Shown in pieces: positions 23,931 through 36,781 of a stretch of 64,000 nt of DNA (positions are counted from its first letter, which is position 1; each line of letters starts with the position of its first letter). A model generated the notes under the pieces. The model did no database searches, had not been told where the DNA came from, and saw only the letters and a list, made by a program, of their open reading frames with translations. The DNA comes from Gossypium raimondii. Its lineage: Eukaryota > Streptophyta > Magnoliopsida > Malvales > Malvaceae. Both the position numbers and the translations under genes were made by a program. The stretch spans positions 61,017,980-61,081,979 of the forward strand of contig NC_068575.1 of NCBI RefSeq assembly GCF_025698545.1, written 5' to 3'.

Positions 23931-24930
23931 TTCCGATGCCATCCAAGAAGCGCCTACTATTCTTTAATTTTAATGGTGCTTTGATTGTATTGATATGGTT
24001 GAGCTTTTATAATTTAAATGGTTAAAACTGGGGTTTTATAGTAGATTTATTTTAACTTGAATCTCATTATATATGGATTATATCTAGATCTATTTTGATA
24101 GTTATTAATTTGTTACACAGTTTTTTAAGGAAATAATTTTTACAAGTGCAATTATAATGTAAATACAAGTACACATTTGAATATTTACAAAGTAAAATCA
24201 AGCTATTACTACGTACAGACAGACGAAGAACCAAAAATGATCCGAACTAAAACCTATACATGCACAATTGTGCATAATGAGACTAGAGACTCACTCATGC
24301 ACACAATTATATATGGTGAGACTCAAACATCAATACTCAAGACCCAACGTCTCAATCTTTATCAATAGTGTCAAAGTTTCATTCGCATTAATCCGTTGTA
24401 TTTTATATTGTTTGAGTTTGTGTATTATTTATATTTATAAATCAAAATTTTAACAATTCTTCAAATTAAGACATACAAGAAAATAACTAAAAAAGATAGT
24501 TTTAATATGAGGATACTTCTATTTTTATGTAAAATATTTTATAAATATAATTTTACGTAATAATTTAATTAATTAATTTCTGAATGAAGAAAAAAAAGAG
24601 AGATATGAATTGACTAAATTAGTCATCTCAAAAAAGGAGAAATGACAAGTCATGGATGGAAAACCGAAAGAAAATAAGTGATAATGTTAACACTACACCA
24701 AACCTATTAAGGAGTGACTAAATTTGAGTGAGCCAACCAAAAAGTGACGTGGGATGGATTCAGTTTGAGTGCACCTTTCAAATACAATGACGGCGTCCTA
24801 TTTCATTTGAAAAAGTTAATATTGGGTTAATCGAAATTTATATATTTTTATCTTTTAGTTAAAATAATTATAAAATATATAAAAGATATATTGAAAATAG
24901 TCATTTATCTTAAGTTATCTGAATTAATCG
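23931..24930. other. AT-rich spacer
   Basis: I see no gene. Short open frames at 24.18-24.45 kb are of low complexity. The right end adjoins the first unit of the duplicated block. Confidence 0.5.
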
Positions 24931-26570
24931 AAATTTTAAGTCTTGAAACTCTAAATAATTAAAAACACTACATAAATTTGGTAAATTCGGTTAATTACTC
25001 GATTTCGAACCGAGTTAATTGGTAATCGAAATTCAAAAAAACCATTAACCGACTTTCGATCAAACTAAATTCGGCCACCGATTGATTAACCAAATTAGAT
25101 TAGTTCAGTTGATTAATTCAATTTTAACTAATACCCAAAATTTTTAAAATAAAACATAATTAATCTAAAAAATATAAAATCTAAGAAAACTAATCTAAAA
25201 CCTAAAATTTACTCTTAAAATTCTATGGAATTATGCTACAATAACTCTAACTATAAATGTTATCACTTAAAAATACCTTTCACCTTTCTTTTCGTTTTTA
25301 CTCCTCCTTCTTCACCAATAAATATAACAAAAACTTAATTTTAAATTATTATGAAGCTTAGTTGTCTCGGAGCTTTTATAGATTGTGATATATAATGAAA
25401 GTATTATTTTAAATCTTTTATATAAATTTATAATGCTTTTTTAACACAAACATAATATAAAGAATACCATAAATACTGAAATATATTAAAATTTACAATA
25501 AATAAATTATAAATGCGTCAAAATTTATATAATGCAATTATGTTATAAAGAAAATAAATATACCAATACAGATTTTTAGTAAAAAGAAAAGAAATAAAAT
25601 AAAATATGAAAAATAATTATTTTAATTTAAAACCTTTTAACCTCAAAATTATAAAAGCATGGATAGCAATAATTCAGAGAGATAAACTGATCAAACAACA
25701 AACAAAGTGAATAAAATAATAAGTAAAAGATTGAGCATAAAAATTTTACATGGAAAAACTCTTCAAGAGAGGATAAAAAACCACGGGCAAAAGGAGATTT
25801 TCCTATAATAAAAAATAGTACAAAAGATGGAGAGAGTTAAAATAAAACCTGAAGCCCCATAAGAACAATCATTCGAAACAAAAAACAGAATTCTCTCAAC
25901 CTAAATAATTTTTTGTTGTGTAAAACCTAGAATAATTAAAGCTTATTTATAGGTTGAAACTCGTAGCATATATGACTACAGTAACTCTAAATTTATCGAA
26001 TTTAAGTGAAAAACTAAAACAGAAATGAATTAGGAGAAGAAAAACCAAAATAAACTTTGATCAAAGATATTTTCCCACAAATTCCAAGTATTGCCATTAT
26101 TTACCCAAATTAACTTATAAGCAATTATACAAAGTAGCACCAATTATTAATAGCTACAACACAATGTTAAGTTGTCCCTAAAACAATCACTAATTTCAAT
26201 TATAATTTGTGCAAGATTGCTTTTATTTAATGTTAAGTTATAGACTTGGCCCTTGGAAAAGTAATGGTTTAAATATATTAATAGTCTTTTACTCTAAATT
26301 TTACATTGAAAGAGTAAAGGGAATTTTGATAAATTTAAATCATAAAAAGCTCCCAATTTAGGCAAATACCAATAGACACAAGTGAAGTTTTTGGGTATCT
26401 AATAAAATGTGTCATTCATTTTTTTTTGAAGAATTTTAATTACAATATCATACACTTTCTAGATTAATTCTTTTAATAATTCTTTAATTCTATTTACTGT
26501 TGATTGATTAAATAAAATTAATGTCAAAAATTAAATAAATTAACAAATAATAATACTAACACAAGGTTTA
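24931..26570. repeat. Duplicated block, unit A (first copy)
   Basis: About 1.6 kb of AT-rich, apparently non-coding DNA. It recurs as unit B (26744-28353), and its last 290 bases recur once more (30293-30582). Against B the differences I can see are almost all 1-2 base gains or losses, often in homopolymers or at CG, with hardly any plain substitutions. Confidence 0.9.
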
Positions 26571-26743
26571 TGGTTTTTTTTTTTTTTTCGACTAGATTTA
26601 TGATTTATAGCGCAGTGGGCAAGGGAGAAACTAAAGGCTAATCTAGGGGGCTTCTTGGGCCTCCTAAAATATAAAATTATTATTTAGGTATTTAAAATTT
26701 TAGTAAAGGTAAAATTACACTTTGGCCCCTTAAAATTATAAAA
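26571..26743. repeat. Left part of an interrupted dispersed repeat
   Basis: A T-rich lead-in is followed by text such as AAATTACACTTTGGCCCC, a repeat family also seen at 7.4-7.66 and 49.26-49.49 kb. The continuation of this repeat seems to be at 28354 onward, on the far side of unit B. Confidence 0.5.
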
Positions 26744-28353
26744 AAATTTTAAGTCTTGAAACTCTAAATAATTAAAAACACTACATAAATTTGGTAAATT
26801 CGGTTAATTACTCGATTTGAACCGAGTTAATTGGTAATCGAAATTAAAAAACCATTAACCGACTTTCGATCAAACTAAATTGCCACCGATTGATTAACCA
26901 AATTAGATTAGTTCAGTTGATTAATTCAATTTTAACTAATACCCAAAATTTTTAAAATAAAACATAATTAATCTAAAAATATAAAATCTAAGAAAACTAA
27001 TCTAAAACCTAAAATTTACTCTTAAAATTCTATGGAATTATGCTACAATAACTCTAACTATAAATGTTATCACTTAAAAATACCTTTCACCTTTCTTTTC
27101 GTTTTTACTCCTCCTTCTTCACCAATAAATATAACAAAAACTTAATTTTAAATTATTATGAAGCTTAGTTGTCTCGGAGCTTTTATAGATTGTGATATAT
27201 AATGAAAGTATTATTTTAAATCTTTTATATAAATTTATAATGCTTTTTTAACACAAACATAATATAAAGAATACCATAAATACTGAAATATATTAAAATT
27301 TACAATAAATAAATTATAAATGCGTCAAAATTTATATAATGCAATTATGTTATAAAGAAAATAAATATACCAATACAGATTTTTAGTAAAAGAAAAGAAA
27401 TAAAATAAAATATGAAAAATAATTATTTTAATTTAAAACCTTTTAACCTCAAAATTATAAAAGCATGGATAGCAATAATTCTGTAGGAGATAAACCTGAT
27501 CAAACAACAAACAAAGTGAATAAAATAATAAGTAAAAAGATTGAGCATAAAAATTTTACATGGAAAAACTCTTCAAGAGAGGATAAAAAACCACGGGCAA
27601 AAGGAGATTTTCCTATAATAAAAAATAGTACAAAAGATGGAGAGAGTTAAAATAAAACCTGAAGCCCCATAAGAACAATCATTCAAACAAAAATGAATTC
27701 TCTCAACCTAAATAATTTTTGTTGTGTAAAACCTAGAATAATTAAAGCTTATTTATAGGTTGAAACTCAGTCATATATGACTACAAGAACTCTAAATTTA
27801 TCGAATTTAAGTGAAAAACTAAAAAGAAATGAATTAGGAGAAGAAAAACCAAAATAAACTTTGATCAAAGATATTTTCCCACAAATTCCAAGTATTGCCA
27901 TTATTTACCCAAATTAACTTATAAGCAATTATACAAAGTAGCACCAATTATTAATAGCTACAACACAATGTTAAGTTGTCCCTAAAACAATCACTAATTT
28001 CAATTATAATTTGTGCAAGATTGCTTTTATTTAATGTTAAGTTATAGACTTGGCCCTTGGAAAAGTAATGGTTTAAATATATTAATAGTCTTTTACTCTA
28101 AATTTTACATTGAAAGAGTAAAGGGAATTTTGATAAATTTAAATCATAAAAAAGCTCCCAATTTAGGCAAATACCAATAGACACAAGTGAAGTTTTTGGG
28201 TATCTAATAAAATGTGTCATTCATTTTTTTTTGAAGAATTTTAATTACAATATCATACACTTTCTAGATTAATTCTTTTAATAATTCTTTAATTCTATTT
28301 ACTGTTGATTGATTAAATAAAATTAATGTCAAAAATTAAATAAATTAACAAAT
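26744..28353. repeat. Duplicated block, unit B (second copy of A)
   Basis: Near-identical to 24931-26548 over about 1,610 bases. Examples of differences: ATTTCGAACC in A against ATTTGAACC here, AAATTCGGCCACC against AAATTGCCACC, CTAAAAAATATA against CTAAAAATATA. It seems to be inserted into a dispersed repeat. The 61-codon open frame inside (27465-27650) is broken in unit A and is not taken as a gene. Confidence 0.9.
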
Positions 28354-30292
28354 TAAAATTATAAAATTTGATTTAATCCTTTAAAAATTAAAATTTCACC
28401 CGCCCCTAAAAATATAAAATTTCATTTTGGTCCCTTAAGGTTTACAATTTTAATTTAGTAAAAGATGAAATTGCACTTTACCCATAAAAATGATAAAATT
28501 TTAATTTAATCATTTAAAAGTTATAAAGATATAAGCTATTAAAATTGTAAAATTACATTTCAGCTCTCATAAAATATACAACTTAATTCCTTTCGAAAAA
28601 AATTTCTTACTTACCCGATCGTGGGTTAGAATTTAGAATTTTAAAGAAAAGTTAGATTAAGATCTAAGGTCTAAGATTTTAGGATTTCAGAATTTTATAA
28701 AAAATCAATTTTATTAATTTTAGAGTTAAAATAGTGATACAATTTAATTTGATTTTCTAGATGCATGCATTCTAAAAATATGATGTGCCATGTTATATTG
28801 GGTGCCTAAAATGACTTTTAGGATGATCTTAATATAAGCTAAACTCGTTTCACAAACCATGAGATATAGTGTGGTGGTTGCTCATCACATCCATTAATCA
28901 CAAAGTTGAGAGTTTGATCTCACTTATGAAAATGGAATCCATTTTATTGTCAGTTGTTTACCTTTTTGAAAAGCACCAGCCGCAAGGAGATTAGTGACTA
29001 CTACCGGTTGTGGATACCTTATTTTCGACCAAAAAAGCTTTTTCATGAAACTTTTTATTAAAGTTTTAAATTTTAAAACCGTTAAATATTCTTCCGGTGT
29101 ACGTAAAATATTGAATTTAAACATAAAATTGCAAGTTATATTCGGGACATTAATCTCATAAATTAAACCTAATGAGGCAGCTTGGTGGAGATAAGAACTA
29201 ATAGTGGACAGTTGTGCATGTTGCATTCAAACAAGTTGCAGCAGCCCCCCTCATGCATCTTCATGACTTAATGTGGACATTTCATCTGTCTGTTGGTCCT
29301 ATTCCACAATGTGAATGCTTGTACATATAGACTGAAATCGTAGAACAACGATATTTTTTATATTCGTTGTACGATTTACAGAGACTAATCTCATTAAAAT
29401 TCATGATCCAATAAACGTTATCTTTAAAAGATAAAATCCCAAGGACTGCACAAAACACTTGTTCATATATTTACGATAAAGTAACCATAAATTAAGGACC
29501 ATGCATGCACATATTGCATGTCCATAAAGAGTCGAGCATTGTTCATTTGCCTCACCAGAGCAGCTATTACAATGATATATGCATACATACATAGCACTGC
29601 TAATTAAGGTTTAGTGATGGGAAAAAGTGGGTAGGCAATGGCAAACTGGAAATGTCAAATCCAAGGTCTCCCAAATTATTTGCCTGCTTCTCATGCCCTA
29701 GGAAAATAGCCAACTGTTCTTACTTTCTAGCACGTTCGTGTGATTATTAACGTAGAGTTGGGACTGCTGGAAAATAAAATGGTTCGTCTTTTCGTTTGAA
29801 GCTGATCATTATATCGACAGCTACCATCATATAAAAAGAAAATTGCTTCATTACTCCACAAGAAAATGACTCTGCAGAAAAACAACCATAACGGATGCTT
29901 TCATATATGGTTTCATGTCAACTTCACGTCCATTCAAACAAATTTTGTTCTTACTTGGGAAAGTGGAAAATAGATTTTACTTATACGTGACGTAAGTAAA
30001 ATATTTATATTTATAATTATTGTTAAACTTTATTTGAGTTTAGGGTTAAAAATAAGCTCGGGTTTATATTTTATTGGATAAATGAATCTAATCAAAGCTT
30101 TAATTTATATTATTTATTTACTTAAAGCAAATTTTGTTTAGAACTGAACTTTGTGGGTTTGATCGAATTTTTCTGTTTTAATTAGTATTAATCAACTTTG
30201 ATTTGAACTTGTGCTTTTCAAGTGAAACATGGTTGAACTGGAATTAAGCATCAAATCTCATGTCCTAATATCAAACATTTATTCTATATTCT
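28354..30292. repeat. Duplicated block, unit C (copy 1)
   Basis: Starts with the right part of the interrupted dispersed repeat (to about 28,610), contains a SINE-like two-box stretch at 28,855-28,925, and then about 1.3 kb of unique-looking non-coding DNA. It recurs at 30581-32760 and, from 28954 on, at 32761-34510. Homopolymers in the first 800 bases tend to be one base shorter than in copy 2 (for example AGTTAAAATAG against AGTTAAAAATAG), whereas the part from about 29,230 on looks identical in all copies. Confidence 0.9.
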
Positions 30293-30582
30293 ATAGTCTT
30301 TTACTCTAAATTTTACATTGAAAGAGTAAAGGGAATTTTGATAAATTTAAATCATAAAAAGCTCCCAATTTAGGCAAATACCAATAGACACAAGTGAAGT
30401 TTTTGGGTATCTAATAAAATGTGTCATTCATTTTTTTTTGAAGAATTTTAATTACAATATCATACACTTTCTAGATTAATTCTTTTAATAATTCTTTAAT
30501 TCTATTTACTGTTGATTGATTAAATAAAATTAATGTCAAAAATTAAATAAATTAACAAATAATAATACTAACACAAGGTTTA
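30293..30582. repeat. Third, partial copy of unit A (3' end only)
   Basis: Matches 26281-26570 and includes the ending ACACAAGGTTTA that unit B lacks. It joins unit C copy 1 on its left through the short shared word ATAG, and unit C copy 2 directly on its right. Confidence 0.88.
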
Positions 30583-32760
30583 AAATTATAAAATTTGATT
30601 TAATCCTTTAAAAATTAAAATTTCACCCGCCCCTAAAAATATAAAATTTCATTTTGGTCCCTTAAGGTTTACAATTTTAATTTAGTAAAAGATGAAATTG
30701 CACTTTACCCATAAAAAATGATAAAATTTTAATTTAATCATTTAAAAGTTATAAAGATATAAGCTATTAAAATTGTAAAATTACATTTCAGCTCTCATAA
30801 AAATATACAACTTAATTACGCTTCAAAAAAATTTCTTACTTACTTTGATCGTGGGTTAGAATTTAGAATTTTAAAGAAAAAGTTAGATTAAGATCTAAGG
30901 TCTAAGATTTTAGGATTTCAGAATTTTATAAAAAAATCAATTTTATTAATTTTAGAGTTAAAAATAGTGATACAATTTAATTTGATTTTTCTAGATGCAT
31001 GCATTCTAAAAAATATGATGTGCCATGTTATATTGGGTGCCTAAAAATGACTTTTTAGGATGATCTTAATATAAGCTAAACTCGTTTTCACAAACCATGA
31101 GATATAGTGTGGTGGTTGCTCATCACATCCATTAATCACAAAGTTGAGAGTTTGATCTCACTTATGAAAATGGAATCCATTTTATTGTCAATTGTTTACC
31201 TTTTGAAAAGCACCACGCAAGGAGATTAGTGACTACTACGGTTGTGGATACCTTATTTTGTGTACGTAAAATATTGAATTTAAACATAAAATTGCAAGTT
31301 ATATTCGGGGACATTAATCTCATAAATTAAACCTAATGAGGCAGCTTGGTGGAGATAAGAACTAATAGTGGACAGTTGTGCATGTTGCATTCAAACAAGT
31401 TGCAGCAGCCCCCCTCATGCATCTTCATGACTTAATGTGGACATTTCATCTGTCTGTTGGTCCTATTCCACAATGTGAATGCTTGTACATATAGACTGAA
31501 ATCGTAGAACAACGATATTTTTTATATTCGTTGTACGATTTACAGAGACTAATCTCATTAAAATTCATGATCCAATAAACGTTATCTTTAAAAGATAAAA
31601 TCCCAAGGACTGCACAAAACACTTGTTCATATATTTACGATAAAGTAACCATAAATTAAGGACCATGCATGCACATATTGCATGTCCATAAAGAGTCGAG
31701 CATTGTTCATTTGCCTCACCAGAGCAGCTATTACAATGATATATGCATACATACATAGCACTGCTAATTAAGGTTTAGTGATGGGAAAAAGTGGGTAGGC
31801 AATGGCAAACTGGAAATGTCAAATCCAAGGTCTCCCAAATTATTTGCCTGCTTCTCATGCCCTAGGAAAATAGCCAACTGTTCTTACTTTCTAGCACGTT
31901 CGTGTGATTATTAACGTAGAGTTGGGACTGCTGGAAAATAAAATGGTTCGTCTTTTCGTTTGAAGCTGATCATTATATCGACAGCTACCATCATATAAAA
32001 AGAAAATTGCTTCATTACTCCACAAGAAAATGACTCTGCAGAAAAACAACCATAACGGATGCTTTCATATATGGTTTCATGTCAACTTCACGTCCATTCA
32101 AACAAATTTTGTTCTTACTTGGGAAAGTGGAAAATAGATTTTACTTATACGTGACGTAAGTAAAATATTTATATTTATAATTATTGTTAAACTTTATTTG
32201 AGTTTAGGGTTAAAAATAAGCTCGGGTTTATATTTTATTGGATAAATGAATCTAATCAAAGCTTTAATTTATATTATTTATTTACTTAAAGCAAATTTTG
32301 TTTAGAACTGAACTTTGTGGGTTTGATCGAATTTTTCTGTTTTAATTAGTATTAATCAACTTTGATTTGAACTTGTGCTTTTCAAGTGAAACATGGTTGA
32401 ACTGGAATTAAGCATCAAATCTCATGTCCTAATATCAAACATTTATTCTATATTCTATATTCTATATTCAACCCAATTTCAAATAATGTAATACTAATAT
32501 ACCCTCAAACAAAACATAACTGGAAAACTTCATTGTCGTCTAATTACTTGCTTTATTGACAAAAATTTCAAAGTTTGATTAGATGCAACAAAGCAATTAA
32601 AATAATATATTTTTAGAGTTTTACTTACGTTAACCTCTTAAAATCACAGTTACGATTTTAAGTTCCGTCGTTCTTAACAAGTACTCTTTTAAAATATGGT
32701 AAAAATTCGAATGAAAATAAAATAAATAGATAATTTGTGATATAACTTACGAACTTAAAA
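30581..32760. repeat. Duplicated block, unit C (copy 2)
   Basis: Second copy of 28354 onward. It lacks about 80 bases present in copy 1 (between TTATTT and GTGTACGTAAAATA near 31,257) but continues about 300 bases further to the right than copy 1 before joining copy 3. Confidence 0.9.
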
Positions 32761-34510
32761 TTGTTTACCTTTTGAAAAGCACCACCGCAAGGAGATTAGT
32801 GACTACTACCGGTTGTGGATACCTTATTTTCGACCCAAAAAGCTTTTTCATGAAACTTTTTATTAAAGTTTTTAAATTTTAAAACGACATTATTAAGAGA
32901 AATAGCTCAAACCTCGAACATAAATGAATATAAAAAATAAAAATAAAAACCAATCTGATGAAATTTTGTTTTCAAAATATTGAATCCGTTAAATATTCTT
33001 CCGGTGTACGTAAAATATTGAATTTAAACATAAAATTGCAAGTTATATTCGGGGACATTAATCTCATAAATTAAACCTAATGAGGCAGCTTGGTGGAGAT
33101 AAGAACTAATAGTGGACAGTTGTGCATGTTGCATTCAAACAAGTTGCAGCAGCCCCCCTCATGCATCTTCATGACTTAATGTGGACATTTCATCTGTCTG
33201 TTGGTCCTATTCCACAATGTGAATGCTTGTACATATAGACTGAAATCGTAGAACAACGATATTTTTTATATTCGTTGTACGATTTACAGAGACTAATCTC
33301 ATTAAAATTCATGATCCAATAAACGTTATCTTTAAAAGATAAAATCCCAAGGACTGCACAAAACACTTGTTCATATATTTACGATAAAGTAACCATAAAT
33401 TAAGGACCATGCATGCACATATTGCATGTCCATAAAGAGTCGAGCATTGTTCATTTGCCTCACCAGAGCAGCTATTACAATGATATATGCATACATACAT
33501 AGCACTGCTAATTAAGGTTTAGTGATGGGAAAAAGTGGGTAGGCAATGGCAAACTGGAAATGTCAAATCCAAGGTCTCCCAAATTATTTGCCTGCTTCTC
33601 ATGCCCTAGGAAAATAGCCAACTGTTCTTACTTTCTAGCACGTTCGTGTGATTATTAACGTAGAGTTGGGACTGCTGGAAAATAAAATGGTTCGTCTTTT
33701 CGTTTGAAGCTGATCATTATATCGACAGCTACCATCATATAAAAAGAAAATTGCTTCATTACTCCACAAGAAAATGACTCTGCAGAAAAACAACCATAAC
33801 GGATGCTTTCATATATGGTTTCATGTCAACTTCACGTCCATTCAAACAAATTTTGTTCTTACTTGGGAAAGTGGAAAATAGATTTTACTTATACGTGACG
33901 TAAGTAAAATATTTATATTTATAATTATTGTTAAACTTTATTTGAGTTTAGGGTTAAAAATAAGCTCGGGTTTATATTTTATTGGATAAATGAATCTAAT
34001 CAAAGCTTTAATTTATATTATTTATTTACTTAAAGCAAATTTTGTTTAGAACTGAACTTTGTGGGTTTGATCGAATTTTTCTGTTTTAATTAGTATTAAT
34101 CAACTTTGATTTGAACTTGTGCTTTTCAAGTGAAACATGGTTGAACTGGAATTAAGCATCAAATCTCATGTCCTAATATCAAACATTTATTCTATATTCT
34201 ATATTCTATATTCAACCCAATTTCAAATAATGTAATACTAATATACCCTCAAACAAAACATAACTGGAAAACTTCATTGTCGTCTAATTACTTGCTTTAT
34301 TGACAAAAATTTCAAAGTTTGATTAGATGCAACAAAGCAATTAAAATAATATATTTTTTTAGAGTTTTACTTACGTTAACCTCTTAAAATCACGAGTTAC
34401 GATTTTAAGTTCCCGGTCGTTCTTAACAAGTACTCTTTTAAAATATGGTAGAAAATTCGAATGAAAATAAAATAAATAGATAATTTGTGATATAACTTAC
34501 GAACTTAAAA
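32761..34510. repeat. Duplicated block, unit C (copy 3)
   Basis: Third copy, beginning at TTGTTTACC (equal to 28954 and 31192). It has about 110 bases near 32,885-32,990 that both other copies lack, so it is the most complete version of the middle part. The right end runs on into unduplicated DNA. Confidence 0.9.
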
Positions 34511-36062
34511 TGAATCAGAAACGAACCAACGTTATAAAACGTGACCTAATTTCTATAGAAAGAAGAACCTTGATCTACTATCTATATGGAGATAAGAGCC
34601 AAAGGTATAGAGTTGATCACCACACTCCGAAAATACGAGAAGAGAAGAGATAAAAATTGAAAATGGATCAACACCACAAAACAAATTTTTAATATGTTGG
34701 GAATAATTAATAAAGAATAATTAAGAACAAAGAGTTATCACTCAAAAAAAAGTATATTTATCAAAATAGGCTAACCTTTTACAAAACATATGACTAACTA
34801 TATATAGGAAAGCATCTAGGTAAATAAATGGCCACAAATACGACCATGAATTACATGTATAAACCTATTCATGAACCAATTTAATGATGCAAGTTCATTC
34901 ATAAAGTCACATTCTTCCCCCATGCCGTATACATTCATCTTAAGGCCGTTCAATGTATATGAGAATGGACACATTCTCCTACCTTTGGACGTGCATGCAT
35001 GTTGACATTCATTCCCTTTGTCAAATGCATCTCCTTGCATGTTCATGCATCCACAAGTTCATTGTTCAGCATTTAGTTTGTACAACACCCCCTTGGACGT
35101 AGATGCATGTGGATGTGCATGTATCAGCCGAATAGTCACTTTAATCCCCTTGTAATGCTATTCATTCATGGCAAGTTCATACATTGAATTCGGCCATGCG
35201 TTCATGTGCAGAAACCTTGAATCTATGGTGGAATATGAAGAGACGTATGGACTTGGTTGAGTACATGAATCCATGGTGCATGTGTTTGTCATGGAAAACG
35301 ATCAACCACTTGAGGAAATATGGTCACACGAATGAACCTGAAAACAATATAAAAAGGGTTCACGAGATCACAACCAAAACACTCAAACAAAGATATAACA
35401 CATAAGACTTGAAAAAAAGGGAAAACATAGCTATATTACTAATGAAATTAAACATGTTGTGATCACAAAATAAACGTGAAAATATTTAATCTTAAAAAAT
35501 CGTGGAATTTAAATAAAAGTAATTTGAACTTCAAAAGTTCACGTGTAAAATGTTGCATGGATTTGTTAGTTTTCATCTTGCATTTAGACCCTTCGAGTTT
35601 GATTTAATTTTAAGTTCTTTTAGTCGATTTACATGATGTGACCCGTATCACATCACTTATTTAGAGATATTTTCTTAAGTAATTTTTTTCAAAAATAATA
35701 TCTCTCGAATATCTTCACTAATCATAATCCCGTATATTGTTGATCAAAATTCTAAAAAAAGAAAAAGTGAATAATCAAAATATTTAAGTTAAAATATTCG
35801 CAAGTTACACGACGTTTTGTGAGTTGCGTGCAACTAACCATTTTAATATAATTAAATAAGATTTAAGATATATTTTAATAAATCTCAAAAAGTAAGTTTT
35901 TAATAATGACTTAATCTAACTTGAATTGTTCTATAAATTTAATTATAACAATATTTTTGAAATATGTTTCTTTAAAAATATTTTAACAATTTTCAAATAA
36001 AGAATAGATTCTTAAAATAAAATAAAATGTTGCAATATTATATAATAGGTTGTTGTTTAATG
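34511..36062. other. Non-coding region with a CATG-dense block
   Basis: From about 34,840 to 35,330 the sequence is full of CATG and ATGCATG words (17 CATG by my count in roughly 490 bases) and is less AT-rich than its surroundings. A TATA-like TATAAAAAGG follows at about 35,350. The short frames on both strands here (34816-35046 minus, 35184-35405 plus) are Met-rich because of the CATG words and have no family signature. It may be part of an LTR or a decayed element. The remainder is AT-rich spacer. Confidence 0.4.
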
Positions 36063-36781
36063 GATAAACTATATAGATAGTCATCTAACTATAAAAATTT
36101 CATTTTAGGTATCTAAAATAAAATGTTTACAATGTAAGCACTCATGTTATATAGTTCGGTTATTTTGATCACTCCCGTTAAAATTATAAATGACAAGTTG
36201 ATGTTGCAGTTAAAAAATTGATATAATAACAAAATTAGCCTCAACTTCTACATATTATATCAATTTAGTCATTTTTTAAAAAATAACCATAAAATTATAA
36301 ATATTCTCAATTGATCATTATTCTAAAAATCAAAGAAATATATAAAAATACATAAATATTTTTTAAAATATAATAATAAACATAAATATAATAAATATTA
36401 ATAGTAAATGTTTAAAATTATTAATACATTTTTTGAAAATATTTATTTTATGTTTTAAAATTATTTTATATATATTTAAAATATTTATGTATTTTATATA
36501 TTTCTTTGAATTTTTAGAATAAGGATCAAATTGAGAACATCTGTAAACTTGGGGTTAATTTTTAAAATTATGACTAAATTGATATAATATGTAAAGTTGA
36601 GGGCTAAATTTGTTATTATACTAATTTTTAACTGTTACGTTAACTTGCCATTTGTGATTTTAATGGGAGTGACTAAAATGAACGAACTATATAATGTGAG
36701 TGCTTAAATTGTAAAACTTTTTTTATTTTAGATGCGTAAAATAAATTTTTTATAATTGAATGATTATCATAATAATTTAGT
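36063..36781. mobile_element. Fold-back element with about 330-bp inverted arms
   Basis: The left arm (ATAGTCATCTAACTATAAA ... TTTAAGCACTC-like ... GTTATATAGTTCG ... CACTCCCGTTAAAAT) is repeated in reverse on the right (…TGGGAGTGACTAAAATGAACG … TATAATGTGAGTGCTTAAAT …). The arms meet at an AT-rich centre near 36,400. There is no coding capacity. Words from its arms also occur at 3.7-3.9 kb. This is a MITE or fold-back element, possibly Mutator-like, but no clean target-site duplication was found. Confidence 0.75.

Noticed and set aside
27465-27650. 61-codon plus-strand frame in unit B.
   Set aside because: Broken by small indels in unit A and resembles common non-coding plant repeat text.
28924-29226. 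100-codon minus-strand frame in unit C copy 1.
   Set aside because: The same stretch is broken or deleted in copies 2 and 3 and shows no domain; it spans a SINE-like sequence.
29401-33500. A 63-codon minus-strand frame repeated identically at 29401, 31565 and 33309, considered as a small conserved gene.
   Set aside because: Identity follows from the tandem block itself, not from coding selection. The frame has no family signature, no promoter and odd composition.
24931-34510. The duplicated block considered as a satellite or a novel gene cluster.
   Set aside because: Copies are few, of unequal length and non-coding, and the indel pattern points first to assembly error.
34816-35405. Two Met- and Cys-rich frames in the CATG-dense block, considered as secreted peptides.
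   Set aside because: Met and His codons arise from CATG words in any frame; no signal peptide, no conserved cysteine pattern.
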